Origin: an uncultured Anaeroplasmataceae bacterium | GTDB taxonomy: Bacteria; Bacillota_I; Bacilli_A; Acholeplasmatales; Anaeroplasmataceae | Assembly (NCBI GenBank): GCA_944325035.1 | Contig: CALUYM010000001.1 | Span: 1 to 64,000, forward strand | Length of the DNA: 64,000 bases | Reading direction: 5' to 3' | Shown: positions 1 through 7,298 of the stretch, piece by piece | Numbering within the stretch: the first letter of the stretch is position 1 | Layout of the letters: the number at the start of each line of letters is the position of its first letter | Notes under the pieces: generated by a model | The model's input: the letters and a program-made list of their open reading frames with translations, nothing else | Told to the model about the DNA's origin: nothing | Databases searched by the model: none | Program-made: the position numbers and the translations under genes

Positions 1-6
1 CCTTAA

Positions 7-77
7 GGGGCTTGTGAAGTTATAGGCCCTTATAGGGGAGCCAAAATACCACCCGTTGAACGGGTGGATTGTTATTT
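7..77 (+). terminator. 3' end of an upstream transcript: structured RNA plus terminator hairpin
   Basis: Positions 49-67 form a perfect 7-bp hairpin (CCACCCG, TTGAA loop, CGGGTGG) followed by a T-rich stretch, which fits an intrinsic terminator of a transcript entering from the left. Just upstream, GGCT (9-12) can pair with AGCC (39-42) around an inner CCC/GGG hairpin (27-37), so the transcript end looks structured. I do not recognise an RNA family; the gene body lies outside the window. Confidence 0.5.
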
Positions 78-84
78 AAAATCT

Positions 85-113
85 TTGACAAAAACATCTG
101 CCTAAGTTAATAT
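85..113 (+). promoter_or_regulatory. Sigma-A promoter of the winged-helix gene
   Basis: TTGACA (85-90), a 17-bp spacer and TAATAT (108-113) form a near-consensus housekeeping promoter, placed between the terminator-like hairpin at 49-67 and the gene at 137. Confidence 0.65.
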
Positions 114-136
114 TTAGTTAGAAAGGCTGTGATATC

Positions 137-406
137 ATGCATAAACAAGAAGCGAGTTTATTATTTAGCATTTTAGGAAATGAAGATTGTGTAAAAATGG
201 CTAAAATGTTGTACAATAAAGGTGAAATGAATTTAGAAGATTTGAAAAAAGCAGTAGGAACAACGGATGAAAAATTTGATAATGCTTTAAATATGATGCT
301 AGATGTTGAATTAGTTTTTAAAGATAAAGTATATAAAATTAATGAAGCTTTGCTTAAAGAATTGCTAGCATTTATTGTAACACCATGTAGTTGCGTTAGA
401 AAATAG
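137..406 (+). CDS. Small winged-helix-like protein, 89 aa
   Basis: Function unknown. The protein is mostly helical, and residues about 5-75 have the length and pattern of a winged helix-turn-helix domain of ArsR type: a short helix containing the GNEDCVKMAKMLY region, a second helix (LEDLKKAV), a recognition-like helix (KFDNALNMML) and a beta wing (LVFKDKVYKI). It ends in CSCVRK, so two Cys lie near the C-terminus. The gene has its own promoter (85-113) and terminator (404-433), so it is monocistronic. The fold is inferred from pattern only. It could be a small DNA-binding regulator, but no operator or target is visible. Confidence 0.6.
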   Translation: MHKQEASLLFSILGNEDCVKMAKMLYNKGEMNLEDLKKAVGTTDEKFDNALNMMLDVELVFKDKVYKINEALLKELLAFIVTPCSCVRK

Positions 407-433
407 TGAGATTTTATCTCACTAATTTTTTTA
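404..433 (+). terminator. Intrinsic terminator
   Basis: An 8-bp perfect stem, TAGTGAGA/TCTCACTA (404-411 with 417-424), is followed by a run of T. It begins inside the stop codon of the winged-helix gene. Confidence 0.8.
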
Positions 434-458
434 TAAATGAAATCAAAATAATTCTTCT

Positions 459-485
459 TTGAATATTGTTTGATTGTGGTATAAT
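459..485 (+). promoter_or_regulatory. Likely promoter of the DUF1189-like gene and polC
   Basis: TATAAT at 480-485 is preceded by TTGAAT at 459-464. The 15-bp spacer is shorter than ideal, so the -35 assignment is weak while the -10 is convincing. Confidence 0.45.
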
Positions 486-532
486 TTATACATATCAGTT
501 ATATTTATTTTTTAGAAAGAGAGGCGAAGAAT

Positions 533-1300
533 ATGATTAAACGCATTTCAACAATCTTATTTAACCATCGTTATATTGCTCGCTTTGTTACTGATAAAAT
601 ATGGGCAGTTTTATTATACTTTTTCTTTTTTTGTGCAGTTTTAACTATTCCGACTATTGTAAGTATTACAAATGCTAATTTAATTGATGGAACAGAATAT
701 ACTGAAGTAGAAGAAGAACTTGAAAAAATTAATGAAAATATTTCTTTTGCAAATGGTAAAATGACTGTAAGTGATTCTTTTGTATTTCAAACGAGTTCAT
801 ATATTTATTCTTTTAATTCAGGTACTATAAGTGAAAAACTTGTATTTCACTTTGGAGAAGATGAAGTTAGTGTTGTTGAATATGGACTAATTGTTTCATC
901 TAAAACCTATGCAGAGCTTGGTGTAGATGATATTTCAATTAATAATCAAAATGCTAAGATTGGATCAATTATTTTAATTGAATTAGTTGATAAAACAGCT
1001 TCTAACGATCTAAATTTAATAAAAACTGTGATGGTTTTTTATAGTTTTTTTGTTATTGCAATTAATTATTTATTCTATTCAGCTATTTTTTATTTTTTAG
1101 GAGCTATATTTAATCGCTTAGTTCAAGGGTCAATTCGCTATAAAATTGTTCTATATTCATTAACGCCATTATTTATTTTCGATTTATTGGCAAATATGTT
1201 TTATTTAACAATTTTACATTATATTGGTATTATATATGCAATTTTTGTTTTATATCGTTCTTTAAAGGCGATTGTCAAAATCGAGTTTAAAAAGAGGTAA
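533..1300 (+). CDS. DUF1189-like membrane protein, 255 aa
   Basis: Function unknown. One membrane segment lies near the N-terminus (about residues 25-47, very Phe-rich), then a polar, probably extracytoplasmic region (about 50-165), then two or three C-terminal membrane segments (about 170-250). This layout (N-terminal TM, beta-rich outer domain, C-terminal TM cluster) and the length match the DUF1189 family of Bacillota. The start at 533 follows the SD sequence AGAGAGGCGAAG. The gene ends 5 bases before polC and probably shares its transcript. Family assignment is from overall pattern and is moderate. Confidence 0.6.
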   Translation: MIKRISTILFNHRYIARFVTDKIWAVLLYFFFFCAVLTIPTIVSITNANLIDGTEYTEVEEELEKINENISFANGKMTVSDSFVFQTSSYIYSFNSGTISEKLVFHFGEDEVSVVEYGLIVSSKTYAELGVDDISINNQNAKIGSIILIELVDKTASNDLNLIKTVMVFYSFFVIAINYLFYSAIFYFLGAIFNRLVQGSIRYKIVLYSLTPLFIFDLLANMFYLTILHYIGIIYAIFVLYRSLKAIVKIEFKKR

Positions 1301-1305
1301 TGTAA

Positions 1306-4300
1306 ATGAAGTTTGTCGATTATATAAAAGAAAGTAATTTATTTCAAAATAATAATTTTGAAGTAGAAGAGGTTAGAATTAATCGTAATTTAAAAAAAGT
1401 TAAATTGAGTTTAGTGTTTGATAAAGTTTTAAAAATGAATGAACTTAAAAATTTTAAAGAAAACTCAACATCCTTTTTAACTAGCCATGGAGCTAAAAGC
1501 GTTGATATTAATATTGTATATCAAGATGACTATATGCATGAAGATGTTGCTAATACATATTTAAGCGAAATAATTAGTTATTTGAGTAAGGAAAACATTA
1601 CTTTTTCATGTTTAAGAGATTTTAAAACTACGTATAATGATAAGATTTATACATTTTTTATCGCAAGTGACTCTGATTTTTTATGTAACTTAACCCCATC
1701 TTTAAAAAAAGCATTTCAAAGAGCATACTTAGAGGTTGATTTTAAATTTGAAGTTTCTAAGGAAATTCCAACAATTAATATGCTTAAAGAAGCTGAAGAT
1801 AAACAATCAATTTCTGATTTGAGTCGTCGTGTTCAAGAAAATAAACAAATAAATGAAATGCGAGAACAAGTCCAAATCAAAACTAATTATCGCAAGGAAA
1901 GAATAGTGGTTGAACGATTAAGCAAGATTAAAGAAATACCACTAACTCAAGATGGATTGTTTACTTATCAAGAAAAAAGCGGTATTCCTACTTTCATGAT
2001 TCAAGGTGAAATTTTTACAATATCATTAGAAAAGAAAAAGACTAGTTATTTATTAAAAATGCATATTTTTGATGATACAGATAGTATTGTAGTTAATAAA
2101 TGGGTAAGAGAAGCTGAAGTTGAACAAATTAGTAAATTAAAATCTGGTGACATTGTATCTATCACAGGAAAAGCAGAGTATAATACTTATCAGCATGAGG
2201 TTGTATTACAAGCTTCGGATATTGTTTTCGTAACAAGGCAAACTAAAGAAACTGTCATAGATGATGCAAATGTAAAACGTATTGAATTAAATGTTCATAC
2301 TAAGATGAGTCCACTTGATGGATTAAATGATGCATCTGAGTTTATTGATATTGGTGAAAAATGGGGAATGGAAGCAATGGCTTTCACTGATCATGCTGGG
2401 GTATATGAAATTTCAACGGTTGAACACTCAATTGGTAAGAAAAAAATCAAACCTATTTATGGGGTTGAACTACCATTTATTGATGATACAAAGTATAAAG
2501 TTTCATTTAATAAAAAAGATATTCCACTTCGAAAAGCTAAATTTGTTGTTTTTGATATTGAAACTACAGGTTTTTCCCAAACGTATGATAGAATTATCGA
2601 AATTGCAGCTGTAAAAATAGAAAATGGTATTATTTCTGATAAATTTGAAACTTTTGTTAATCCAGAAATGGAGATAAGTGAAAAAATAACTGAGCTTACA
2701 ACTATCACTAATGAAATGGTTGAAAATGCTGATAAAATTGATGTGGCATTAACTAAGTTTTTAGAGTTTTCACAAGATGCTATTATGGTAGCTCATAATG
2801 CTAGCTTTGATATTGGAATGATTAAAGCTAATATGGAACGTTTAGGTGTACCATCTATTGATTTTCCAGTTATTGACACACTAAATTTATTTAGAGCTTC
2901 ATATAATAAAGATGAGTTGCCAGAAAAAGGAGTTTCAAAGTTTAACTTAAAAGTTTTATCTAAATATTTTAAGATTAAACAAGAACAACATCACCGTGCT
3001 ATTGATGATACTCGTGTTACTGCTGAATGTTTTTTACAAATGCTTCAAGATTTATATAAAAAAGGAATTGATAACTATCAAGACATAAATAAGGTTATCA
3101 ATCCAAATAATTTCTATCGCTATTTAATTCCATCATCTATTCACATTTTATGCAAAACTGAGACGGGTTTACGCAATATGTATCGAATGTTATCAGATGC
3201 CTTGACTGTCCATTGTTTTGGAGAAGGACGTCTTTTAAAAACTGTCTTAAATACATATAAAGAAGGAAATTTAGTCACAAGCGGTGGATATTTAGGTGAG
3301 GTTTTTGAGAATGCTTTAAATCGCAGTGTCGAAGAATTACGTGAATCAATTCGATATGTTGATATTGTTGAAGTACAACCACCTTCTGCATATTTACATC
3401 TTAGTAGTGAATATAGCAATGGCTTGATGAGAATTGAGGATACAATTAAAAAAATTATTAAAGTAGCAAAAGAAGAAGATAAAATTGTTGTGGCTACTTC
3501 TGCTTGCCATTACATTAATAAAGAAGATAAAAAGTATCGAGATATTCTAATTGCCTCACCATTAATTGGTGGAGGACAACATGATTTAGCTAGATATAAA
3601 GTAGCTCCTGATGCACATTTGAGAACAACTAATGAAATGTTAGATGAATTTAAATTTTTAGATAAAGAATTAGCATATGAAATCGTAGTTACTAATACAC
3701 GTAAAGTGGCTGATATGATTGAAAGTTATACGGTATTTCATAAAGAAATGTATGCACCACGAGATGATCAGTTTAAAGATTCACTTGGAGTTCCCTCAAT
3801 TGTTGAAGAGATGAAGAATATTGTCTATACTAACTTAGAAAAATATTATGGAACTAATATTCATCCTATCATTCAAAAACGTTTAGATAAAGAAATGAAC
3901 TCTATTATTTCAAACGGATATTCATCAACATATTATATGTCACATTTATTAGTTAAAAAATCTATGGAAGATGGATATATGGTAGGGTCACGTGGATCAG
4001 TTGGGTCAAGTTTGGTAGCTACCATGATGAATATTACTGAAATAAATCCACTTCCTCCACATTATCGTTGTAAGAAGTGTAAATTTGTAGCAATTAAAAT
4101 GACTGATGAAGAGAAAAAAGAATATGGTGTAAAACCAATAGAAGAGCCATTTCAAGATCAATTAGCTCAAGTTGAATCTGGCTATGACTTAGATGATGCC
4201 ATCTGTCCGTGTTGTGGAGAAACCCTAGCAAAGGATGGTCATGAAATACCATTTGAAACTTTCTTGGGATTTAAAGGCGATAAGGTACCTGATATTGATT

Positions 4301-5781
4301 TAAATTTTTCCGGAGAATATCAATCCAAAGCACATGCTTTTATCAAAGATGTATTTGGGCCAACGCATGCCTTTAGAGCAGGAACTTTAGCTACAGTTGC
4401 AGATAAGAATGCATATGGTTATGTTAAAGCTTATCTTGAGAAAAAACATTTGACAATTAGAAATTGTGAAATAGATAGAATAGCTTCAAAAATAGTTGGT
4501 GTCAAACGTTCAACTGGTCAACATCCAGGTGGAATTGTAGTTGTACCAAATTATGTTGATATCTTCCAGGTTACTCCAATTCAATATCCTGCAGATAATA
4601 TTGAAAATGAATGGATTACTACACATTTTGATTATCACTCATTTGAAGATAACTTATTAAAACTTGATTGTCTAGGTCATGATGATCCAACTTTAATTCG
4701 CTATTTTATGGACTATGTTCATCTGCACCAAGAAGATTATCCATTTAAGAATCCAGAAGATATTCCTGTAGATGATAAAAATGTCTATAAGATGTTTTGT
4801 CAGACGGAAATTTTGAATGTAACAGAAGAACAAATTTTATCAAAAGTAGCTTCATATGCTGTACCAGAATTTGGTACTAACTTTGTAAGAAATATGTTAA
4901 ATGATACTTTACCTCAAACTTTTGCTCAACTAGTAAAAATTTCAGGGCTGTCTCATGGTACTAATGTTTGGAATACTAATGCTCAAGATTTAGTTTTAGG
5001 TAAAACAGAATTTGGAAAAATTGCATTTAAAGATATTATTGGATGCCGTGATGATATTATGATTGATATGATTAATATGGGATGTGACCCATTAAAGAGT
5101 TTTTCAATTATGGAATTTGTCCGTAAAGGTAAAGCGAAAAAAGATCCAGTTAAATGGAAGGAATATATGGATTACATGGCTGAATCAAAAGTTCCAGATT
5201 GGTATATTTGGTCATGTGATAGAATCGAATACTTATTCCCTAAAGCTCATGCCACAGCGTATGTTCTAATGGCTTTACGAATTGCTTGGTTTAAGCTTTA
5301 TTCACCTGCTTTATTCTATTCAGGATGGTTTTCAAAGCGAGCTAAAGCTTATGATGTCAATGCGTTTATAAGAGGTTCTGAATTTATCCGTCAAGAGATT
5401 AAAGAATTGACTAATAAAATCGGAAAAACTGCTAAGGATGATGATTTAATCACATCTTTAGGAGTTGCACTTGAGATGACAGAAAGAAAGTTGAAATTCT
5501 TACCTGTTGATATTGAAAAATCGGATGCCTTAATTTTTAAAGTTGAAGATAAGTATTCAATTCGTTGTCCATTTGCTTCTATTGATGGACTAGGTGAAGC
5601 AGCAGCCTTAAGTATTACTGATGCACGTAATGAGCGTCCTTTTACATCAAAAAAGGATGTCATGAATCGTACAAAATTAAATAAAACATTATTTGATCAA
5701 TTTGAAAGAATGGGAACTTTTGGCAATCTACCAGATGAAGATAAAGAAATTGAAGAAGGAATTTTTGCACTACTTGATTAA
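1306..5781 (+). CDS. polC: DNA polymerase III PolC-type alpha subunit with proofreading exonuclease
   Basis: This is the replicative polymerase of low-GC Gram-positive bacteria. It extends DNA at the fork and proofreads through an internal 3'-5' exonuclease. Domain order fits PolC: N-terminal domain (1-210), OB fold (about 215-310), PHP part 1 (about 325-410), DEDDh exonuclease (D417/E419 in FDIETTGF, then HNASFD and HRAIDDTR), PHP part 2, zinc-binding Cys (CKKC at 922-925, CPCC at 967-970), and the palm motif PDIDLNF (D996, D998). At 1491 aa it is slightly longer than B. subtilis PolC (1437 aa). One oddity: the PHP motif reads L-N-V-H (N329, H331), where PolC usually has HxH. It follows the DUF1189-like gene by 5 bases with SD GAGGT. 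Confidence 0.97.
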   Translation: MKFVDYIKESNLFQNNNFEVEEVRINRNLKKVKLSLVFDKVLKMNELKNFKENSTSFLTSHGAKSVDINIVYQDDYMHEDVANTYLSEIISYLSKENITFSCLRDFKTTYNDKIYTFFIASDSDFLCNLTPSLKKAFQRAYLEVDFKFEVSKEIPTINMLKEAEDKQSISDLSRRVQENKQINEMREQVQIKTNYRKERIVVERLSKIKEIPLTQDGLFTYQEKSGIPTFMIQGEIFTISLEKKKTSYLLKMHIFDDTDSIVVNKWVREAEVEQISKLKSGDIVSITGKAEYNTYQHEVVLQASDIVFVTRQTKETVIDDANVKRIELNVHTKMSPLDGLNDASEFIDIGEKWGMEAMAFTDHAGVYEISTVEHSIGKKKIKPIYGVELPFIDDTKYKVSFNKKDIPLRKAKFVVFDIETTGFSQTYDRIIEIAAVKIENGIISDKFETFVNPEMEISEKITELTTITNEMVENADKIDVALTKFLEFSQDAIMVAHNASFDIGMIKANMERLGVPSIDFPVIDTLNLFRASYNKDELPEKGVSKFNLKVLSKYFKIKQEQHHRAIDDTRVTAECFLQMLQDLYKKGIDNYQDINKVINPNNFYRYLIPSSIHILCKTETGLRNMYRMLSDALTVHCFGEGRLLKTVLNTYKEGNLVTSGGYLGEVFENALNRSVEELRESIRYVDIVEVQPPSAYLHLSSEYSNGLMRIEDTIKKIIKVAKEEDKIVVATSACHYINKEDKKYRDILIASPLIGGGQHDLARYKVAPDAHLRTTNEMLDEFKFLDKELAYEIVVTNTRKVADMIESYTVFHKEMYAPRDDQFKDSLGVPSIVEEMKNIVYTNLEKYYGTNIHPIIQKRLDKEMNSIISNGYSSTYYMSHLLVKKSMEDGYMVGSRGSVGSSLVATMMNITEINPLPPHYRCKKCKFVAIKMTDEEKKEYGVKPIEEPFQDQLAQVESGYDLDDAICPCCGETLAKDGHEIPFETFLGFKGDKVPDIDLNFSGEYQSKAHAFIKDVFGPTHAFRAGTLATVADKNAYGYVKAYLEKKHLTIRNCEIDRIASKIVGVKRSTGQHPGGIVVVPNYVDIFQVTPIQYPADNIENEWITTHFDYHSFEDNLLKLDCLGHDDPTLIRYFMDYVHLHQEDYPFKNPEDIPVDDKNVYKMFCQTEILNVTEEQILSKVASYAVPEFGTNFVRNMLNDTLPQTFAQLVKISGLSHGTNVWNTNAQDLVLGKTEFGKIAFKDIIGCRDDIMIDMINMGCDPLKSFSIMEFVRKGKAKKDPVKWKEYMDYMAESKVPDWYIWSCDRIEYLFPKAHATAYVLMALRIAWFKLYSPALFYSGWFSKRAKAYDVNAFIRGSEFIRQEIKELTNKIGKTAKDDDLITSLGVALEMTERKLKFLPVDIEKSDALIFKVEDKYSIRCPFASIDGLGEAAALSITDARNERPFTSKKDVMNRTKLNKTLFDQFERMGTFGNLPDEDKEIEEGIFALLD

Positions 5782-5856
5782 TTGTATCGCATTTGTTGTA
5801 CAATTTTGGGATAATTGTGTAAATAATTAAATCAAACTGAAATAAGAGATTTCCTA

Positions 5857-5885
5857 TTTACTTGTTTTACTATGATTGCTATAAT
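5857..5885 (+). promoter_or_regulatory. Extended -10 promoter of the Bax1-I-like gene
   Basis: TGC-TATAAT (-10 at 5880-5885) with TTTACT at 5857-5862 and a 17-bp spacer, upstream of the SD AAAAGGAG at about 5896. Confidence 0.6.
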
Positions 5886-5912
5886 ACAATTAATAAAAGG
5901 AGTGATTACAAT

Positions 5913-6659
5913 ATGGTTAATCCAATGTTTAATGATTTACGAAAAGATGAAGAAGTACTTACAAAAGAAAATATTGCCACTTATCGTGGTATAACGATAA
6001 AGACTTTAATATTTCTAGCTATATCTATTATATCAGCCATTGTATTTGGAGCACTTTTATGGAATCAAATGCGTAATGGCCAACTACAATTATTGATAGT
6101 AGGAACTACAGTGTTTGGAATTGTCGGATTTATTAGTGCAATAATTGGTCGTTCAAGACCACGTTCTAGCTTTTCAACGGGTGTTATTTATGCTGTGTGC
6201 GAAGGTGGATTCTTGGGTATGATTTCATTAATAGGTGAAATGTTTTATCCAGGAATTGTCCTAATGGCAGCCATTTCTACAGTTGTTGTTTTCTTTGTAA
6301 TGTTAGCAATTTTTGCATCAGGTGTAATTCGTAATAAGTCTAAATTTATGTCATTTGCTATTTCACTTGGCTCAAGCGTAATTATTTTAATTCTTGCTAC
6401 TATGCTTTTAGGCTTATTTATGCCAGCAATTACTAATAGTTTACCAGTAATAATTTTAGTAGAATCTCTAGTTACGATTTATGGATGCGTTTGTTTACTT
6501 GCCAATTTTATTGAAGCTAATGCTTTAGTTCAATCTGGCTTTACTAAAGAATATGAATGGTCATGTGCTTTTGGCCTAATGATAAGTATTTTATATATTT
6601 ATCTTCAAATTTTACGTATCTTAATGATTATCCTAGAATTAGCTGGTAAAAATAATTAA
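5913..6659 (+). CDS. Bax inhibitor-1-like (YccA-type) membrane protein, 248 aa
   Basis: Integral membrane protein with about seven hydrophobic helices. It begins MVNPMF, and carries the features of the Bax1-I branch of the BI-1/YccA superfamily: an N-terminal TYRG segment before TM1, YAVCEGGFLGMIS, a YPGIVLMA segment, a GVIRNKSKF loop, and a C-terminal EYEWSCAFGLMISILYIYLQILR helix. The in-frame ATG at 5913 is preferred over an upstream start because AAAAGGAG lies at the proper distance. Its physiological role in bacteria is not settled; membrane stress or ion leakage is inferred from the superfamily. Monocistronic, with its own promoter and a strong terminator. Confidence 0.8.
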   Translation: MVNPMFNDLRKDEEVLTKENIATYRGITIKTLIFLAISIISAIVFGALLWNQMRNGQLQLLIVGTTVFGIVGFISAIIGRSRPRSSFSTGVIYAVCEGGFLGMISLIGEMFYPGIVLMAAISTVVVFFVMLAIFASGVIRNKSKFMSFAISLGSSVIILILATMLLGLFMPAITNSLPVIILVESLVTIYGCVCLLANFIEANALVQSGFTKEYEWSCAFGLMISILYIYLQILRILMIILELAGKNN

Positions 6660-6687
6660 AAGGGTTCACAAGAACCCTTTTATTTTT
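6658..6687 (+). terminator. Intrinsic terminator
   Basis: A 10-bp perfect stem, AAAAGGGTTC/GAACCCTTTT (6658-6667 with 6672-6681), then T-rich sequence, overlapping the stop codon of the Bax1-I-like gene. Confidence 0.9.
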
Positions 6688-6739
6688 GCCTAGTCAAATT
6701 CGAAAATAAAACATAAGATATATTGAGGTGAATCAAATT

Positions 6740-7117
6740 ATGTTTAATAACTGTTATCCCGGTTTTAATAATGTTTTTCAAACATGTGAATATGAAGATA
6801 TTCCTAATTACGTAAACTATCATACCCACATGATTAATAATCAAATTAAACGTCATGTAAATATTCCAACATTTTCTAATTCATGTGAAACTCGTGTTTT
6901 TCATGAATATGATCCAATGATGCAATTTATGAATATTGGACCTTCTTGTGGAGGATATAATCAACCAATGTATGCAAATCAAGAATTTATGAATAATCAA
7001 CAGCCTAGTTTTATGAACCCATCAAATAACCAACCTTTTTATAATCAGCAAATGTCAAATGAAGGCATGAATAACTTTAACAATTTTTTTGTACCATTTC
7101 CATATCGTAATAACTAA
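6740..7117 (+). CDS. Asn/Gln/Met/Phe-rich small protein, possible spore coat component, 125 aa
   Basis: No enzymatic motif. The N-terminal half (about 1-65) holds a His-containing NYHTHMINNQIKRH segment and a CETRVFHEYDP segment; the C-terminal half is low-complexity, rich in Asn, Gln, Met, Pro and Phe, ending FVPFPYRNN. Such composition, four Cys and a His-rich core recall small spore coat proteins of CotD type. The window also carries spmA, spmB and spoIVB, which supports a sporulating host. Assignment remains speculative. The ATG at 6740 is preferred over a GTG 12 bases upstream, because the SD GAGGTG (6725-6730) overlaps that GTG. Confidence 0.5.
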   Translation: MFNNCYPGFNNVFQTCEYEDIPNYVNYHTHMINNQIKRHVNIPTFSNSCETRVFHEYDPMMQFMNIGPSCGGYNQPMYANQEFMNNQQPSFMNPSNNQPFYNQQMSNEGMNNFNNFFVPFPYRNN

Positions 7118-7140
7118 CAAGTCATTAGGCTTGTTTTTCT
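7116..7140 (+). terminator. Intrinsic terminator
   Basis: AACAAG (7116-7121) pairs with CTTGTT (7130-7135), followed by a T run. The stem is short but correctly placed after the stop codon. Confidence 0.6.
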
Positions 7141-7206
7141 TTTAAAAAAATTAATAAGTCTTTAGAATATAATTGACTAGAGCGAATTAGTATGATTTAA
7201 TTAAAG

Positions 7207-7220
7207 TGTAAGCGTTATCA
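7207..7220 (+). promoter_or_regulatory. cre-like CcpA operator upstream of the EF-G paralogue
   Basis: TGTAAGCGTTATCA matches the Bacillota catabolite-responsive consensus TGWAANCGNTNWCA at every position. It lies 79 bases upstream of the EF-G paralogue start, in the only intergenic space that can hold its promoter. Whether CcpA exists in this genome cannot be seen here. Confidence 0.55.
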
Positions 7221-7259
7221 TAATTAGTTTAGATATTGATAACTACAATCGATTCTAAG

Positions 7260-7287
7260 AAAGGAGAGTTAAAGGATTACCTTTAAC
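7260..7287 (+). promoter_or_regulatory. SD followed by a hairpin that bridges to a distant start codon
   Basis: AAAGGAG (7260-7266) is 32 bases from the ATG at 7299, far beyond normal spacing. Between them lies a perfect 8-bp hairpin, GTTAAAGG/CCTTTAAC with an ATTA loop (7268-7287). Folding it would reduce the effective spacing to about 12 bases. No in-frame alternative start lies closer to the SD. The same geometry occurs before pepF at 47781-47821. Confidence 0.55.
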
Positions 7288-7298
7288 AAATAATTTAT

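Noticed and set aside
7173..7196. Promoter TTGACT...TATGAT before the EF-G paralogue
   Set aside because: The spacer is only 12 bases, too short for sigma-A.
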